A DNA stretch of 64,000 nucleotides from Melitaea cinxia (lineage: Eukaryota; Arthropoda; Insecta; Lepidoptera; Nymphalidae). Both the position numbers and the translations under genes were made by a program. Within the stretch, counting starts at the first letter, position 1, and every line of letters starts with the position of its first letter. Under the pieces are notes generated by a model that searched no databases, had not been told where the DNA came from, and was given only the letters and a program-made list of their open reading frames with translations. Location: positions 14,136,508 to 14,200,507 of the forward strand of contig NC_059408.1 in the NCBI RefSeq assembly GCF_905220565.1, written 5' to 3'. Positions 1 through 12,170 of this stretch are shown piece after piece.

Positions 1-400
1 GCTCATCACGCAGACGGACGCGGAGCGGCTGTGCGCGGCGCTGCTGCACGCGCCGGCGACGGCGGCTCGCAAGCTGCCCGGGTTCCGCGTGTACCACGAG
101 TGTTTCGGGGGCGCGCGCGGCGTGTGCGCGCCGGAGCTGGGGCTAGTGCAGTGCGCGGAGTGCCGCGGGGTGTACGGGCCGCGCCGGTTCGTGTGCCACT
201 CGCACGGCACGGAGCACCGCACGTGCCACTGGGGGTTCGACTCATCGCGCTGGCGCCGCTTCCTGCTGGTGGCGGACGAGGAGCGCGACCGCGAGCGCTG
301 CGCGGCGCTGCTGGACGAGCTGGCGGCGCGGGAGGCGCGCGAGGCCCGCCCGCCGCCGCCGGCGCCGCTCAAACAACAAATACCACTCAAAAGAAAACAG
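1..400 (+). CDS. snoo: Ski/Sno family transcriptional co-regulator, internal exon (partial)
   Basis: The frame with codons starting at base 2 is open to the donor at 401 and encodes about 133 residues. It begins inside the end of the Dachshund-homology domain (LITQTDAERLC, bases 2-34). It then runs through the SMAD4-binding SAND-like domain: VYHECFG at 89-109, a Cys-x2-Cys pair (QCAEC), the FVCHSHG and HRTCHWGFDS blocks with zinc-ligand-type Cys and His, then WRRFLLVA. These blocks are diagnostic for Ski/Sno rather than the related Fussel/CORL proteins. Family knowledge: Ski/Sno proteins bind Smad4 and repress or modulate TGF-beta/activin signalling in the nucleus; the insect member is Snoo. 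The tail is rich in Arg, Glu, Ala and Pro, and the exon is strongly GC-rich, unlike everything downstream. The 5' end is cut by the window. The last codon is complete, so the following intron is phase 0. The family is secure; the gene symbol follows from the insect-like context. Confidence 0.92.
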
Positions 401-406
401 GTACGT
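401..406 (+). other. Splice donor of the Ski/Sno exon
   Basis: The bases around the boundary are AACAG|GTACGT, an excellent insect 5' splice site. The frame stays open only a few codons beyond it, and base composition falls abruptly from GC-rich to AT-rich here. The intron is phase 0. Confidence 0.85.
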
Positions 407-1916
407 CTTTTTGTTATGTCTAGTGATCTTAAATCTCAATAAACTTTTAATCTGCTTAATTTTTAGCTTAAAACGACAAAAGCCTATCAGTATAAATTAC
501 AACATAACTAGGTATTTTGTTATTCCTTTAATATTTATAATATCTATAAAAGATATTATTACTTTTACCTAAATTCTTAACTATCAAGAAAAACAGATTT
601 CGGAGGAATAAATTTTTTTAAATCATAAAAAACATTTTTTATGAAAAGGTAACTTTCAGTCTTGTAATAAGCGGTCGCCCGAAGCGCCAATGGAACCACT
701 AGGGTTGCATATTTGGTTGCGTAATTTATTACGTAGTATGATGTACTTACTATATTACAGATCTGTCAAAAAAAGTATACAAAAAAAACTACGAATTGTT
801 TAGCTAAATTCATAAATCTTTTTACATTGAAATGAACTGTCGCAAAATCTAAAGACATCTTTTTTTTACTTGAATCTTACCTGCAGCAAAAATAAAAAAT
901 AACTTGTAATGATATTATTTTTTGATTAACAATTATTCTCTGCTCTCTATTATTATTTCTTGTTAGTAAAAACGAGCAAATTGATTTAATTAATGTAAGA
1001 AAGTGATTTTACAAAACAGAGTTTGATGTATAACATCGTTTTTTTTATTACTCTACGAGTTATACAAAAAGAAATACTTATCGAAGAAGTACCTAATTCT
1101 GAAATGCTTTACTGGCAAAATATCTGAAATATATTTATAATTTACTTTAGCGTTAGTTATTGTCAATTAAAAATCGCTAATGCACCAACGGTTGTTAATT
1201 TTTATTACTGACAATAAAATCTAGGTTTACCGATAAACCCAGTTAATTATTTTAAAATGTGTGTGAGTGCGTTCGCTACACCGTATCATGATGGCCGTCA
1301 CGCACACATCGTCTGTCACACATTGTGATTTGTGATCGTTCATTCAAAAAGGTTGGCATTGTACGTTCTACTATAATACAAGGCCTAATAAAGGTCAACA
1401 AATCGCTAGAAATGTTCGCAATTTTATAATCTACGATTTTATATTAACCGTTGTATTAGTTTACTAGTATATAAATAACTAACTAAAGTCATAAATTTTA
1501 AAGTTCTTCATAACGTTACCTGTTAAAAATTCTGATACCTATTATCTAATGATAAAATAAAAAGTCCGTTTATTAAAACTATCAATAGGCACAAATATAT
1601 CACACCATGGCAAAGAAATATATATTTGTTGCTTTGTTTGCATTTTTATCAAATAATTAATAAACGCATAATTTACTATTTGATGGCAATTTTAGCTAAA
1701 TTTTGACGATAATTTTTTTTTTTATTTTATTAAGGACAAAACTTTACATTACTAAAACATACGACTGTGTTGTTGTACAATCAGCACCATTATCCTCAGA
1801 TTACTCTAATCTAAATGTAATACAGTAGGTGCAGCACTAAAGTATCACACAAGAAGTGGTTAACTATACAAAACTTTTAATAATAAAATAAAATAAAAAG
1901 GATTCACAAAATATAG
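407..1916. other. AT-rich non-coding stretch
   Basis: No gene, repeat boundary or RNA gene recognised. Poly-T and poly-A runs are common. A slightly more complex patch lies at about 1260-1340. Confidence 0.5.
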
Positions 1917-2065
1917 TGAACTAGCCGACCTGGAGAAGTTCGTACCGGCTATTATTTTTTCTTAATCATAATAATTACATAGATATATCAAAATAAAATA
2001 TAGCCTATCTTTCAAGTTGGATCAAACTGCACACGGTGTGCAAATTTGATTAAAATCGATTTAGC
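1917..2065 (-). repeat. Dispersed repeat family F, copy 1
   Basis: The reverse complement matches copies at 63004-63180 and 63875-64000. All share the core GCACACCGTGTGCAGTTTGA (itself containing a CACACCGTGTG palindrome) followed by a GATAGGCTATATTTTATTTT block. This copy ends in AACTAGCCGACCTGG, equivalent to the CCAGGCCAGCTAGT end of copy 2. It is a non-coding repeat of unknown class. Confidence 0.75.
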
Positions 2066-4217
2066 AACTTAGGAGTCCATCGCGAACAAACAACGTGACT
2101 CGTAATTTATATATAAGTATTAAGATTAATCCAATTTGATTAATTGCCAATAATCTCTTTCTTAAAAGAAATTAATGTAGGATAAGTTATATTTTAAACG
2201 TACTGAGTGAAAAAAATAGTAGCTAATAGAACATCTTATTTGACTGTCATATTATATTAATATTTTAGAAGTTTATTGCTTGAATGAATGTTACAAATTT
2301 AGATGCTAAAAAATAACCACCATGCTGAATTGTATTTAGAGTGGCTCATCAGAGTAGTCATTCAGACACTCGTTTATGGCTGTAGTCATTTATGGCTGAC
2401 TTATTAATTTAGGAGACAGTAGATTTTTAGAGGCAAATAATGCTATTAAAAAGAAGTCTGTTTAATTAAGGGCCCATTTTTAATCGAAATAACTAAAATG
2501 AATGTCAATGAAATGTCATTAAACCAACAACTTTTAAGAGTATACTCGTAGTAGTAGAGAGCAGTATTTTTGCAAGTATTATTATACTTTTTACTGTAAT
2601 TAATAAAGTCCAGATAATTTAACAATTTTTGATATATACTAGCTGGACTTCGTTAATGTATCTTTTTTTTTTCTCTTATACAAACCCTGAAAATTACGAA
2701 TACAGAATAAAAACGGATTATCCAATTTAGTGCAGTCGTTCGAAAGTTGCATCTAAATACATTTCTGCGATTTATTTATGTAGTTGCATATTATGGTGCA
2801 ATGTGTCATTATCTTATCATTTTGTATATCCTTACATTTATATCGGAAAAAGTTTCATTGAATTGTAATATTGTGTAATATTAAGCCATCGCTATCAGAA
2901 ACAAAAATATCCATCACAGATTACTTTTTTTGTAAAAGGTTCGAAAGTAAAAAATTTTCGTAAATTATCGACAAGAAGGTTTCATAATAGAGATAATTAT
3001 GTTAAAAATAGGTTTTATTACAATAAATTTTATTATTGTAATTATCGTAATTGTCTTTGTGAAACTTTTGTCCGTAAATATATATAGCTTACAATTACAA
3101 TTATGGCATAAGAAAAAATTCTATTGATAATTTTTGTTTCAGTCAAAAATTAATCAATATATAATTTAAAAAGAAAATTAAGAAAAAAATTAATACGGTG
3201 GTATTGAATATCTTAATTACTTAAGTTCACGTCACTTTTTATTTCCATTCATTTACATTGAAAATTACATTAAAACAGCGTAATTATGTTAATGTCAATA
3301 AACAACGAAATTAATATATATATATATATATATTATATTTACTTTAGAATTGATAGAATAAATTTTGTTAAAATTATAATAAAAGATGTATTTTTTTTTA
3401 ATTTATTTATTCACTATTTTATATATATATTTATATCGCTAAATTGAATGCGTACTTTGCACTGCATTAGAATGTAATAAAAACACGTGTTTATAGTCTA
3501 AGATCCAAACTAAACACGATCTTTACCCCTGTTTAATGACACTAAACCGCCATTCAAACCAAACTTTTAGCAGGCAACCCTATGTCGTCGTATTCGCTAT
3601 GAAACAGCGCTCATTTTAATGTAAGATTTATTTATTAAACATGGTATATGCCTGTTTATACCTGCCACCCAGTGGTTATGCCAGAAAAATAAAAGACAAC
3701 CGAACATTTGCATTTGATACAAGTTTCATACTGTCGTTTAGTAATAAATTTAATCTTTCAACTCATCGGTTCATATAAAATTCATATAAAAGTAAATATA
3801 TCGATTTTGAATTAGGAATTTTTCAGTCAACCCTTTCTCGGTTTATTTTTTAATATACTAAAATAAATATACAATAACTTGGGTGAAGTTCATCTCTAGA
3901 TCGGATCTCTTACTATTGTATTTTAGTGCAACGTCAGTACACTGCAGTATAGTTACGGATATAAAACGCTCGGAGACAGAGTGAAGATCGCTTTGCTCAT
4001 CGTGTAGGCGTCGCAAAACAGAAAATAGTTTTGTTTAGTGGAAAAATAAAAATTCATAAAATGTGTGTTTTGTATTCATAGTTGAAGGCCAGCGCTAAAT
4101 ACCCGTACCGATAACTGTAGGACGTTTTTAGTTTCTAGCACATAATTATAGTTTTTAAAATAGTTTATCAATGGGTTTAAGGTTCTTGATATAAAAACTT
4201 AATTTGGTGAAGGAATA
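2066..4217. other. AT-rich non-coding stretch
   Basis: No gene recognised. It contains an (AT)n run at 3313-3333. At 3958-3966 there is a TATAAAAC box followed by a more complex, CG-containing 70-bp segment that could be a core promoter, but nothing further supports this. Confidence 0.45.
3313..3333. repeat. (AT)n microsatellite
   Basis: An uninterrupted dinucleotide run. Similar runs occur near 13180, 20430 and 32660. Confidence 0.9.
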
Positions 4218-4262
4218 AATGGTGAAGAAGGCCTATGTCCAGCAGTAGGATATTACGGGCTA
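4218..4262 (+). repeat. RTE-like 3'-end fragment
   Basis: The stretch GGCCTATGTCCAGCAGTAGG is the 3'-terminal signature seen in several places here. In full-length lepidopteran RTE-like elements it encodes the last residues (roughly EAYVQQW) before the stop. Only a short piece remains. Confidence 0.6.
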
Positions 4263-4929
4263 AATCGATCATGCATAAATCGTAGACAACTTAAAGCGAC
4301 TAAGGAAAAGTACATTTAATCTGTTATTTTAATATGTTTGTAATATATTTTTCTTTGAAGTGGAACGTCAACTGGAATTTGCAATATGCCATTTTGAAAG
4401 TGACTGAAATAACCTTATCGCATATACAGACATACAAACACACACGCACATTCAAACAGAGATACAAGTCTACTATATTTGCGTTTGTATAATCATAATT
4501 AGAACATTTTTTAGTTAATATTTAATTAAGTAATAAAGCTTATTTTATCAGACCTTTAATCAGTAAAAAATATTTGTTCCTGATTAGGAATAGTAACGAC
4601 TTAATTAATATAAGTTTGTTAAATAAATAAGACGTTTCGTGTTTGAAGAAATAACAGGATTTGTTAACATAATCTCATTACGTATTTGCCGACAAAGAAT
4701 TTTTTATACATATATACACAAGCTAAGAATTAAGTTATTTCTTGCCTATTTTTAATTATTTTTTGTTACTCATTTGTCGGTATCTTAATAATGCGTAATA
4801 ACAATTATTATGTTCTTTTCCAATGTTAAATATGTATAAAAATAAACGCAAAGTTAAGTATAAGTATTTTTTTAGATACAATCGTACTGTCCAGCTGATG
4901 TAAGTGCACGCATAGGCATGCTACCGACA

Positions 4930-5015
4930 CTAGCACGACCTCGGCCTACCATTTTCAAAATAGGAATACAACACTAATCGAAAGCAGTATTATTTAGCTG
5001 TTATCGTCTGTAAAG
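4930..5015 (-). repeat. Dispersed repeat family D, fragment
   Basis: It shares the CAGTATTATTTAGCTGT block and flanking text with the longer copy at 59848-60125. No coding capacity. Confidence 0.6.
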
Positions 5016-5410
5016 TGAGGTATTTCGACATCGAACGATGTCTTGTGAAAAGATCTGTGTGAAAGAAATTACCAACTACCCTCATGTTAGTTACTTTTTA
5101 ATTCGAACGTAAACTTTGCTTCATCGTTCGAAATCTCAACCATGTAAATAACAAATATGAACGAATGCTGACGCACGCAGTAAACCGCTCCGCTCACGTG
5201 GGCGTTTATCGATCTGCGTAATTACACGTCTGAGACTATGTCTACTTATCTACACTGAACGCTTTTACCGAGTTTGCTGAACTATCAAACGGGGATAGGC
5301 ATCGAGGCCGCTTTCAGACCATAGCTATTGCGAAAGTTTGCACGGTTCTTACGACAGAAAATATTGACTAAACAAACGCAACTTGACTCAAATGTTTTTA
5401 TATTTAAAAC
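5016..5410. other. Apparently unique, moderately complex stretch
   Basis: No repeat family or ORF recognised. The DNA is less AT-rich than its surroundings and includes a CACGTG E-box near 5197. It could be a conserved intronic element, but nothing in the sequence proves it. Confidence 0.3.
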
Positions 5411-5605
5411 TAGCTGTGCCCGCGACTTTGTCCGCGTGGAATTTAACAATATAATTATTGTTTAATAGTCTACGAGACTTATAAGATTTAAAAAAAATCT
5501 AAAATGAAAGTAGCCTAAGTTACTCCTTATCGTTAAATCAGTCCTGCCGTTTCAGAGATTAGCCGGAACAAACAGACAGACAGACAGACAGACAAAAATT
5601 GTGTA
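5411..5605 (-). repeat. Dispersed repeat family C with (GACA)n tract
   Basis: It begins with the hallmark ACTAGCTGTGCCCGCGACTT end and ends in a (CAGA)n microsatellite at about 5570-5595. It lies in reverse orientation relative to the copies that end in CACAGCTAG. It is a common non-coding lepidopteran repeat by recollection. Confidence 0.75.
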
Positions 5606-6164
5606 TTGTGTAGTGTGTCATTTTGGTATATGTACCGTGGATACATCCAAATGCACTTAGTAAAAAGCGATTATTGTAATATTACCAACAGACACTCCAA
5701 TTTTATTTATTTGTATAGATTATCAATAAAAGAACTCGTGACAGCACACTAATATTAGAAATATGAGAATATGAATGTATGTTTTTTTCCGCAAAAGTAT
5801 TGAATTAGTTGCAATGAAACTCTGTACCTACGCAAACAGCTGGAGCTGGCCTGTTTTACCGTTTTAAATATTGTGAAAAAAAAGTGGTTTTCTCAAAATG
5901 TATACATGACAATAACTACTATATACCTTCGTAATTTGTCGAAAAATGTGGTTACCTCCAGATAGATTTTATTGGTATCTATAAATATGTTATACAAGCT
6001 GATGTCTGCGTCTTCATTCTCGTGAAAATCTATTCCACTCACACCACATTTTTCTAGGATAAAAAGTAGCCCATTGCTAATTTGGATTTTAAATACAACT
6101 GAACCAAATGTCATCCAAATTCCTTTAATCGTCAAAACGTGATTGGGTAACATGAATCCACGCT

Positions 6165-6345
6165 ATTTCGCTTTTGTCATAGTAAGGTTTACGGTTTTAC
6201 CCGCCTTAGCCTAACTTAAAATAGTCTATGTGGTAATTTGGATCTTCAGCTATCTACTAAGTTTCATAACAATCAATTCACTACTTTTCACGTGAAAGAA
6301 CGTCGAATATCCATCCATCCTTACAAACTTTTGCATTTATAATAT
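6165..6345 (-). repeat. Dispersed repeat family C-related
   Basis: It contains the block CTTCAGCTATCTAC, then a CACGTGAAAGAA segment and a terminal TTTATAATATTA. The same blocks occur at 8664-8805. Confidence 0.6.
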
Positions 6346-6691
6346 TAAAAAAATAATTCAAATCATAATCTGATAATTAAAACATTTTAATAAATTAAAA
6401 TCCATAATTATAATAATTCTAGATATTGTAATTAAAGACATTCTAACCTTATAAGAAATCGTTTGAACAACAGCCCGTAATCCCCCCAATAAAAAATAAT
6501 TTGAATTCGAAGACCAACCAGCAATTATTAAATTAGTAGAACATTAGTAGGGTAGGTACATTGTAAGATAAGATTGTCTGTGGTATATATAAACGTTGGC
6601 TTTGTTTAAAAATAGAATAGTGTTACTTCATACGAATATTAGTTCACATTTTTTTTAGCTTATCACTCATCATCATCACTTCAGCTTATCG

Positions 6692-6985
6692 CACCATCAC
6701 TCCTGGACATAGGCCTCCACAAGTTCGCGCTAAAAATGGCGTGAACTCATGTGTGTTGCCCATAATCACCACGCAGGGCAGGCGGGTTGGTGACCGCAGG
6801 GCTGGCTTTGTCGCCCCGAAGACGCTGATCTCTGTGTTCTATCTGTGTATTTCAAAGCCAGCAGTTGGAAGTTCCAAGGTGGTAGTGGAACTGTGTTATC
6901 CCTTAGTTGTCTCTTATGACACCCACGGGAAGAGAGGCGGTGGCTATGTTCTTTACTGCCGTAACTGCGCAGCGTTTTTTTTAGC
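6692..6985 (-). repeat. Repeat family B (RTE-3'-end-containing SINE-like unit), copy 1
   Basis: It matches 43020-43350 over most of its length (blocks GGCCTCCACAAGTTCGCGC, GGCGGGTTGGTGACCGCAGG, GTTATCCCTTAGT, CACCCACGGGAAGAGAGG). The apparent 89-codon frame inside it is a repeat artefact. One end is the RTE-like 3' signature, so the unit was probably mobilised by an RTE-type element. Confidence 0.75.
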
Positions 6986-8663
6986 AGCAGTTTTTAGCCT
7001 ATATAAATGATAAAATTAAGATTAGTTTATTAGATTATTTTATGAAACTAATATGTAAAAATCTGTACAATATCATATATTGTTATTATTTTAGAAACTT
7101 TCGATAATAATGTTAATTACAGTGAGAATAAATGATAGTTAGGTAATTTAATTTTGCAAAGTGACGAAATTGAAATTTTGAAATAGTGACGTATAAATTT
7201 TACATACATAGCTTGGACATAATATATCTGCAGTTCTCTGTATTTTCTTTGATTATCAAGCATGTAATTGTTCTCTTATCGAATAATAAATATGTTTTAT
7301 CCTAGGTTAGGAACCATACGTACTTATATAAAGCATAAATAATTCCGAAGACTATCTATTATTAGTAATTATAATCTTATGTTAAAAATTATTAAATCAC
7401 GTTGAATTTTGTTCAATTTCTACTACTTATTTCACTACAAAATACTTTTAGCTTTTGTTCGTCTACTGAAATTCAAAAAAAAAATTTAAACTTGTAGATG
7501 ACGAATTCATTAATTAAATTAAGTTAAACTATTAATATGACTTGTTTATAATGTACATACGCAGAAGTCATAATATAAGCGTCGCCGCGTACGGAGGTCA
7601 AAGAAACAATATGCAATAACAAAAACAAAGGCAAAGGTAAAAATAGCCCCCATTTGACTAATTAATATGCTGCCTGTATATCTCGTACACGAACACATGC
7701 AAATTTCATATAAAATACGGCAGGGACCATTGGAATTGCATCACTCGACCGTTTAAAATTCACATTTCGTGATTGGCAATTGTTTAGTTTAACTGTCTAT
7801 TCAATTTCGTCGGTTAGTAATTACACTTAACCACATTATACTACTAGATTTAGAAGCAATTTTGTCAAACATAATGCAAGGTGCGATGGCCTTTTTAATT
7901 CAGCCAGCGTATCTTCGCTTGGTAACAACGATAGGTATTAGGTACACAGAATACTTGTGGATAATTTAATTTTATAGCATTATAAACTTTATGTCCTAAC
8001 AATAAATGTCAAATTAGTTTATACCGTTTATACGTTATTGTCCGTCGTATAGTTGTTTATAGACTGGCGGGCGACAAAATGCCCGGCTCTTTTAATTTTA
8101 GTGCTAAACATTTAGCGGGTAATGTGCGTATACATGCGTGTTCCATTAAATGTTGAGATATATAAAAACCGTCACAGAAATATAATATATGTATTCTGAT
8201 GTTTATAAAAATAGTTACGATGAAATCAAAGCTCTTCACCGAATTGGTGCTAATAAGCTTAAATGTATTTTTTACGTTTTGTACTAAATGAGAATGTTTA
8301 AATAGAGTTCGTTTTAGAATGGTTCAATTTGGTAGTGCTTTCGCAATAACTAGTCAGCGCTGCGGGGCGCCGAAACTGCAAAAATATCTCCACATTGGTA
8401 GCTTGGTCTACATTTCTTGACGTTAAAACTGTATAACATAGCTCAAAAACTTATAAATTCACTTAAAATTCTATTAAATTTAAATAGGTACGTACGCATA
8501 TGGATGACAAATTAGAATTTAAATTTGCATGCAATTCAATGCAAACATTAATGACTTGTCGCACCGGTTGCTGATAAAACGATCTGAAATATAGTATATA
8601 CTCGTACCTACATACATAAAAGTTATAGTATATAACTATATACATAGATAAAAGTTTATGATA
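6986..8663. other. AT-rich non-coding stretch
   Basis: No gene, RNA or repeat boundary recognised. The short frames are A/T-driven and resemble no family. Confidence 0.45.
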
Positions 8664-8805
8664 ATGCTAGCTGCGCCTAGGGTTTTACCCGCGTACTTTC
8701 TAGCCTATGTGTAATTCTATATCTTCAGCTATCTACGTACCAAGATTTGTTATAACTAGTTCAGTAGTTTTTGCGTGAAAGAATAGTAGAATTTAACCAC
8801 TCTAT
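8664..8805 (-). repeat. Dispersed repeat family C-related
   Basis: It begins GCTAGCTGCGCCTAGGGTTT and contains CTTCAGCTATCTACGTACC and GCGTGAAAGAATAG, matching the 6165 copy. Confidence 0.6.
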
Positions 8806-9474
8806 CTGAAGTAAGATAGCCCCTTAGATGTCTGCTTTACGGCCTAGTGATTTAACCCATCTGTGCGTATAGTAGAAACGATAGTATTCAATGCGCAAGC
8901 GCAGATCACAGATGGATAAAGGGAAGTTGGCAAGAACCGGTTGTCAAGTCTGTCATTATAGTCGTGTTGGAATTGTAGATTACTGGTCTAACACTGACAA
9001 TATAATAGTTACTTTTGACACCCTCCTATACGATGTTATTGCATAGTATTAGATATGTTAACACTGCATTACTATGTAAAACTAGCGATTACAGTACGTA
9101 TTTATATATACATAAAGGTTATATTTCCGTAGCGATTTAAATCAAAGATTTGCATCCAAACCGGTCGGGCTAGTTACATTATGGTAATATAAAATTAGCA
9201 AATGTATTTATGTTATAAATGTAAAGATTGGAAAGACAATTATTTTAATTTAAAATGACGTTAAAATCGTATTATTTTTGAAGTTCAGTGATCGAATATA
9301 AATAAAGCATGTTGGTACATATTATAATCTATATTAATAAATTAAGCGCCGCGTTTGTCATTTTGTTAGAGTAAAGCACAGCCTCCTCGGAGGCGTGCAA
9401 AATGTATCGCCGATATCTATGTAGTACGCATGTACTAAATTGTATAAATATATTTTTTTAAGGTATGAAATCGT

Positions 9475-9635
9475 TCTTTGGAAACGTAACTCTCTCTCTT
9501 TCTATTTTCACTAACTTATATCTCCTTCTCAACCTCCGTTCGCCTGACCCGATCACACTTTTCGTAACGCGCTCGTCGCGTATTCACCAGCTTGCTATCC
9601 AAGTAAAGCGTGCGTAAATAAGTTATACTTAAAAA
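9475..9635 (-). repeat. Dispersed repeat family E, copy 1
   Basis: It contains a CT-rich tract, then CGCCTGACCCGATCACACTT and CAAGTAAAGCGTGCGTAAA. Equivalent copies are at 26283-26452 (same orientation) and at 13530, 13758 and 46525 (opposite). Confidence 0.65.
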
Positions 9636-10139
9636 AAACGATGTTTTCAAAAAAATAAAGCGCAAGCGCAAAAAGCAAGGTAAACAATAATACGGTATTA
9701 TTCTAGATTTCTAGAACTTATTTTCGGGAAAAACACGCGCTCAGTTATCTTCCACAGTGGCGTTGTTTATACTTCAGGTTTAAGGAAAACGTGAAAAAAT
9801 TGATAAACGCTTTTTTGTCTTATTGGTTTGATTAAAGAATTAATGCTTCTTATGGCCTCTAATCAATCACACTACTACCTAATTTTTTTGTGGCATTGTC
9901 ATTTTATTCGTCTTTTAATTTGTGGAAAAAAGTTTTAGGGAGGGGGGTACCTATGTATTCCTACGTACTTTGAAGTCTATTACGGAGTATAGCGTCATGT
10001 GTGACAGACTAGCAACCTGTTCTAAAGTAGATTATATCTCCTACGACGTGTCAAAAGCATTTCAATTAAGGCTTTATTTTTTTATTTTATATTACTAATT
10101 CAAACTAAATATATAAATGCCTGATAACTAACAGGAAGC

Positions 10140-10289
10140 TGTAGTAGTAGGGTGAGAATCTTGTATTGGAATCCGGGAACACAACACAATCCTAATCACC
10201 CAGACCACAACAAACATCTGTATTTTTAAACTGTCGTGAACAGGAATCAAACCGCGACAGCACATCGGTTACTGTGACCACTGCGCCAT
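10140..10289 (-). repeat. tRNA-derived SINE with pol III A and B boxes
   Basis: On the minus strand an A-box-like TGGCGCAGTGGT (10277-10288) is followed by a B-box-like GGTTTGATTCC (10243-10253), then a shared body (GGTCTGGGTGATTAGGATT) and tail. Related units lie at 50325-50465 (-) and 61465-61640 (+). The box order and spacing fit a tRNA-head SINE. The 5' end abuts the TAA/TTAA target of the neighbouring Harbinger-type MITE. Confidence 0.7.
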
Positions 10290-10292
10290 TAA

Positions 10293-11059
10293 AGGGGCCT
10301 ACTCAAAGCACTGCCTGCAGGGCCCTGCTTGCAGTGCCACTGCCGATCGTATTGTATGTATGCATGCAGGGCCGATATTTTAATTGTTCACCCTGTCGCA
10401 GGGCCGCAGTGTCGTTCTGCCAGCCCGACACACGATCTCCCCACTCCGTAAACTGCAATCAGGGACATGTGTAGCTCGGTCGGGCCGATTTAGACCACCA
10501 TTTTGTTTACGTCGGTACATTGCGACGTTTGTCTACTCTATTTGACCTGGGGTTTGTCTTGTCAGTGGTTGTCATTTAGCAATTAATCAGTTAGTTGGTG
10601 GTTAGTTGGTTTGGTTTTATTATATTATTTGTTTGGCTCTGTTTTCTTCAAGAAAAATGAGCCAGCGAGAAAAAGACGTGTGGAGGGACGTAATCTAATT
10701 GTATAGGGATTTGCCATGTCTTTAGAAAACTAACCACGATCATTATCATAACAAAGATATGCGGTCGCAGGCTATGTCGCTTTTACATGAAAAATATAAA
10801 ACTTCTTTACACCAGTGCTTCCTTTTTTTCTTTTGAACGCTACAAGTACTCAATACAGTCAAACCCAATGCTATTTTTTGGTGTTTGAATAATGTAGGAG
10901 CCATTTATAAAAACTGACGAATTTAGGCAAGGACAAAGAGAACACAAGTGAACACGACAACGTATGCCGCGTAAATGATTTGCAGTGCTTTGTGGAGCAA
11001 CATCCTCTGCGGCAGTAACTGCAAGCAGGCCCTGCAGGCAGTGCTTTGAGTAGGCCCCT
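10293..11059. mobile_element. PIF/Harbinger-type MITE with TAA target duplication
   Basis: The left end AGGGGCCTACTCAAAGCACT (from 10293) and the reverse complement of the right end (ending 11059) match for about 53 bp with one single-base indel and a few changes. They are flanked by TAA at 10290-10292 and 11060-11062. A 3-bp T/A-rich duplication with GGGGCC-type termini is the PIF/Harbinger pattern. The element is 767 bp with no transposase; frames inside are not coding-like. It inserted at the 5' edge of a SINE. Confidence 0.75.
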
Positions 11060-11128
11060 TAAGCGTATAACTTTATTGCAACTGAATGATATGATAATGG
11101 CGCGCATTCACGTCTTTCTCGTTACAAG

Positions 11129-11803
11129 CAGGGTTCGCCAAACCGATTCATAAAGGTAACTGTTTGAAACGGTTACCGTATGAATCGGATACCGATTGAA
11201 AAGGTTACCGTTTTATTTCGGTTCCAAAACCTTAATAAAACGGTTACCGATTAAACTGTAATACCGAAATATAACGTTATGTATTTCGGTTTTAAATGAT
11301 TCGGAGTAACAGAGGGTGACAAAATCTGTGAGCCATCGTTTAAAATGAAGAATCTGTAATGTTCCTTTGCTTTTATTGATAATGCTTGGTTTTTCATAAG
11401 ACTGGCTTCTTTAACTATGAAAGTAATTAAGTTTTTTGTTTTGAATTATTCGTTATATGCAATGTAAACATTAACGAGAAAGAGATGAAAACTTGCTCGC
11501 GCCACGCCCGGGGCCTGTCGTCTATCACAAATAAATAAGTTTTAAGTAAAATCACGCAACACACGGGAGCGAATGAGATAGAGATATGGTGTACGTTCGG
11601 ACCGCAATCCGAGCTAGCGCAGCGCAGCTACAAGAACGGGAATTGCCCGCTTAAACTTACGACGCGAACGTTATGCCTACTACCGGTTTATTTCGATACT
11701 GTATTACCGATATGATTCGGTTACCGAATGATTCTCTTACCTTTATTTTGATTCGATAAGTACCGTTTTATAAAGGTAAATAACCCATACCGGAATATCC
11801 CTG
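11129..11803. mobile_element. hAT-type non-autonomous element with 8-bp target duplication
   Basis: The exact 8-bp repeat GTTACAAG flanks the element at 11121-11128 and 11804-11811. Termini are CAGGGTTCGCC (left) and CAGGGATATTCCGG (right, reverse complement), the CAGGG start typical of hAT elements. Subterminal regions carry several GGTTACCG motifs on both sides, probably transposase-binding repeats. At 675 bp and without an ORF it is non-autonomous. The perfect duplication implies a fairly young insertion. Confidence 0.88.
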
Positions 11804-12170
11804 GTTACAAGTATTTGTATTCGCCATACATAGCGCTTATCGTGGTCAGGACACTTGAGTTGTGTCCCGAGACTACATCCTAGATGAGAACGTTGAACAA
11901 CAATTAGTTGGCAGATATTGTGAATATCTCCTTAAATACTAAAAGACCATCAGATAACTGTGACCTTGTCTGTGGTGCATGTTGATACTGTAGACAATGT
12001 GTCTAGAAATTACTATTTATGATAAGATCTTTGCTTTTTGTTAAGTTCGAATATTACTTTTATTTTTGTGCAATGGGAATAAATAAACAAATGTAGCTAC
12101 TTTGGATTTTAAAAAAATATCAATTATGTCCAAGGTTAGAACATGGCCGTGCCGGCACGTGCGAATAATG

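Noticed and set aside
10871..11107. 78-codon minus-strand frame
   Set aside because: It lies across the right end of the Harbinger-type MITE and has no protein-like features.
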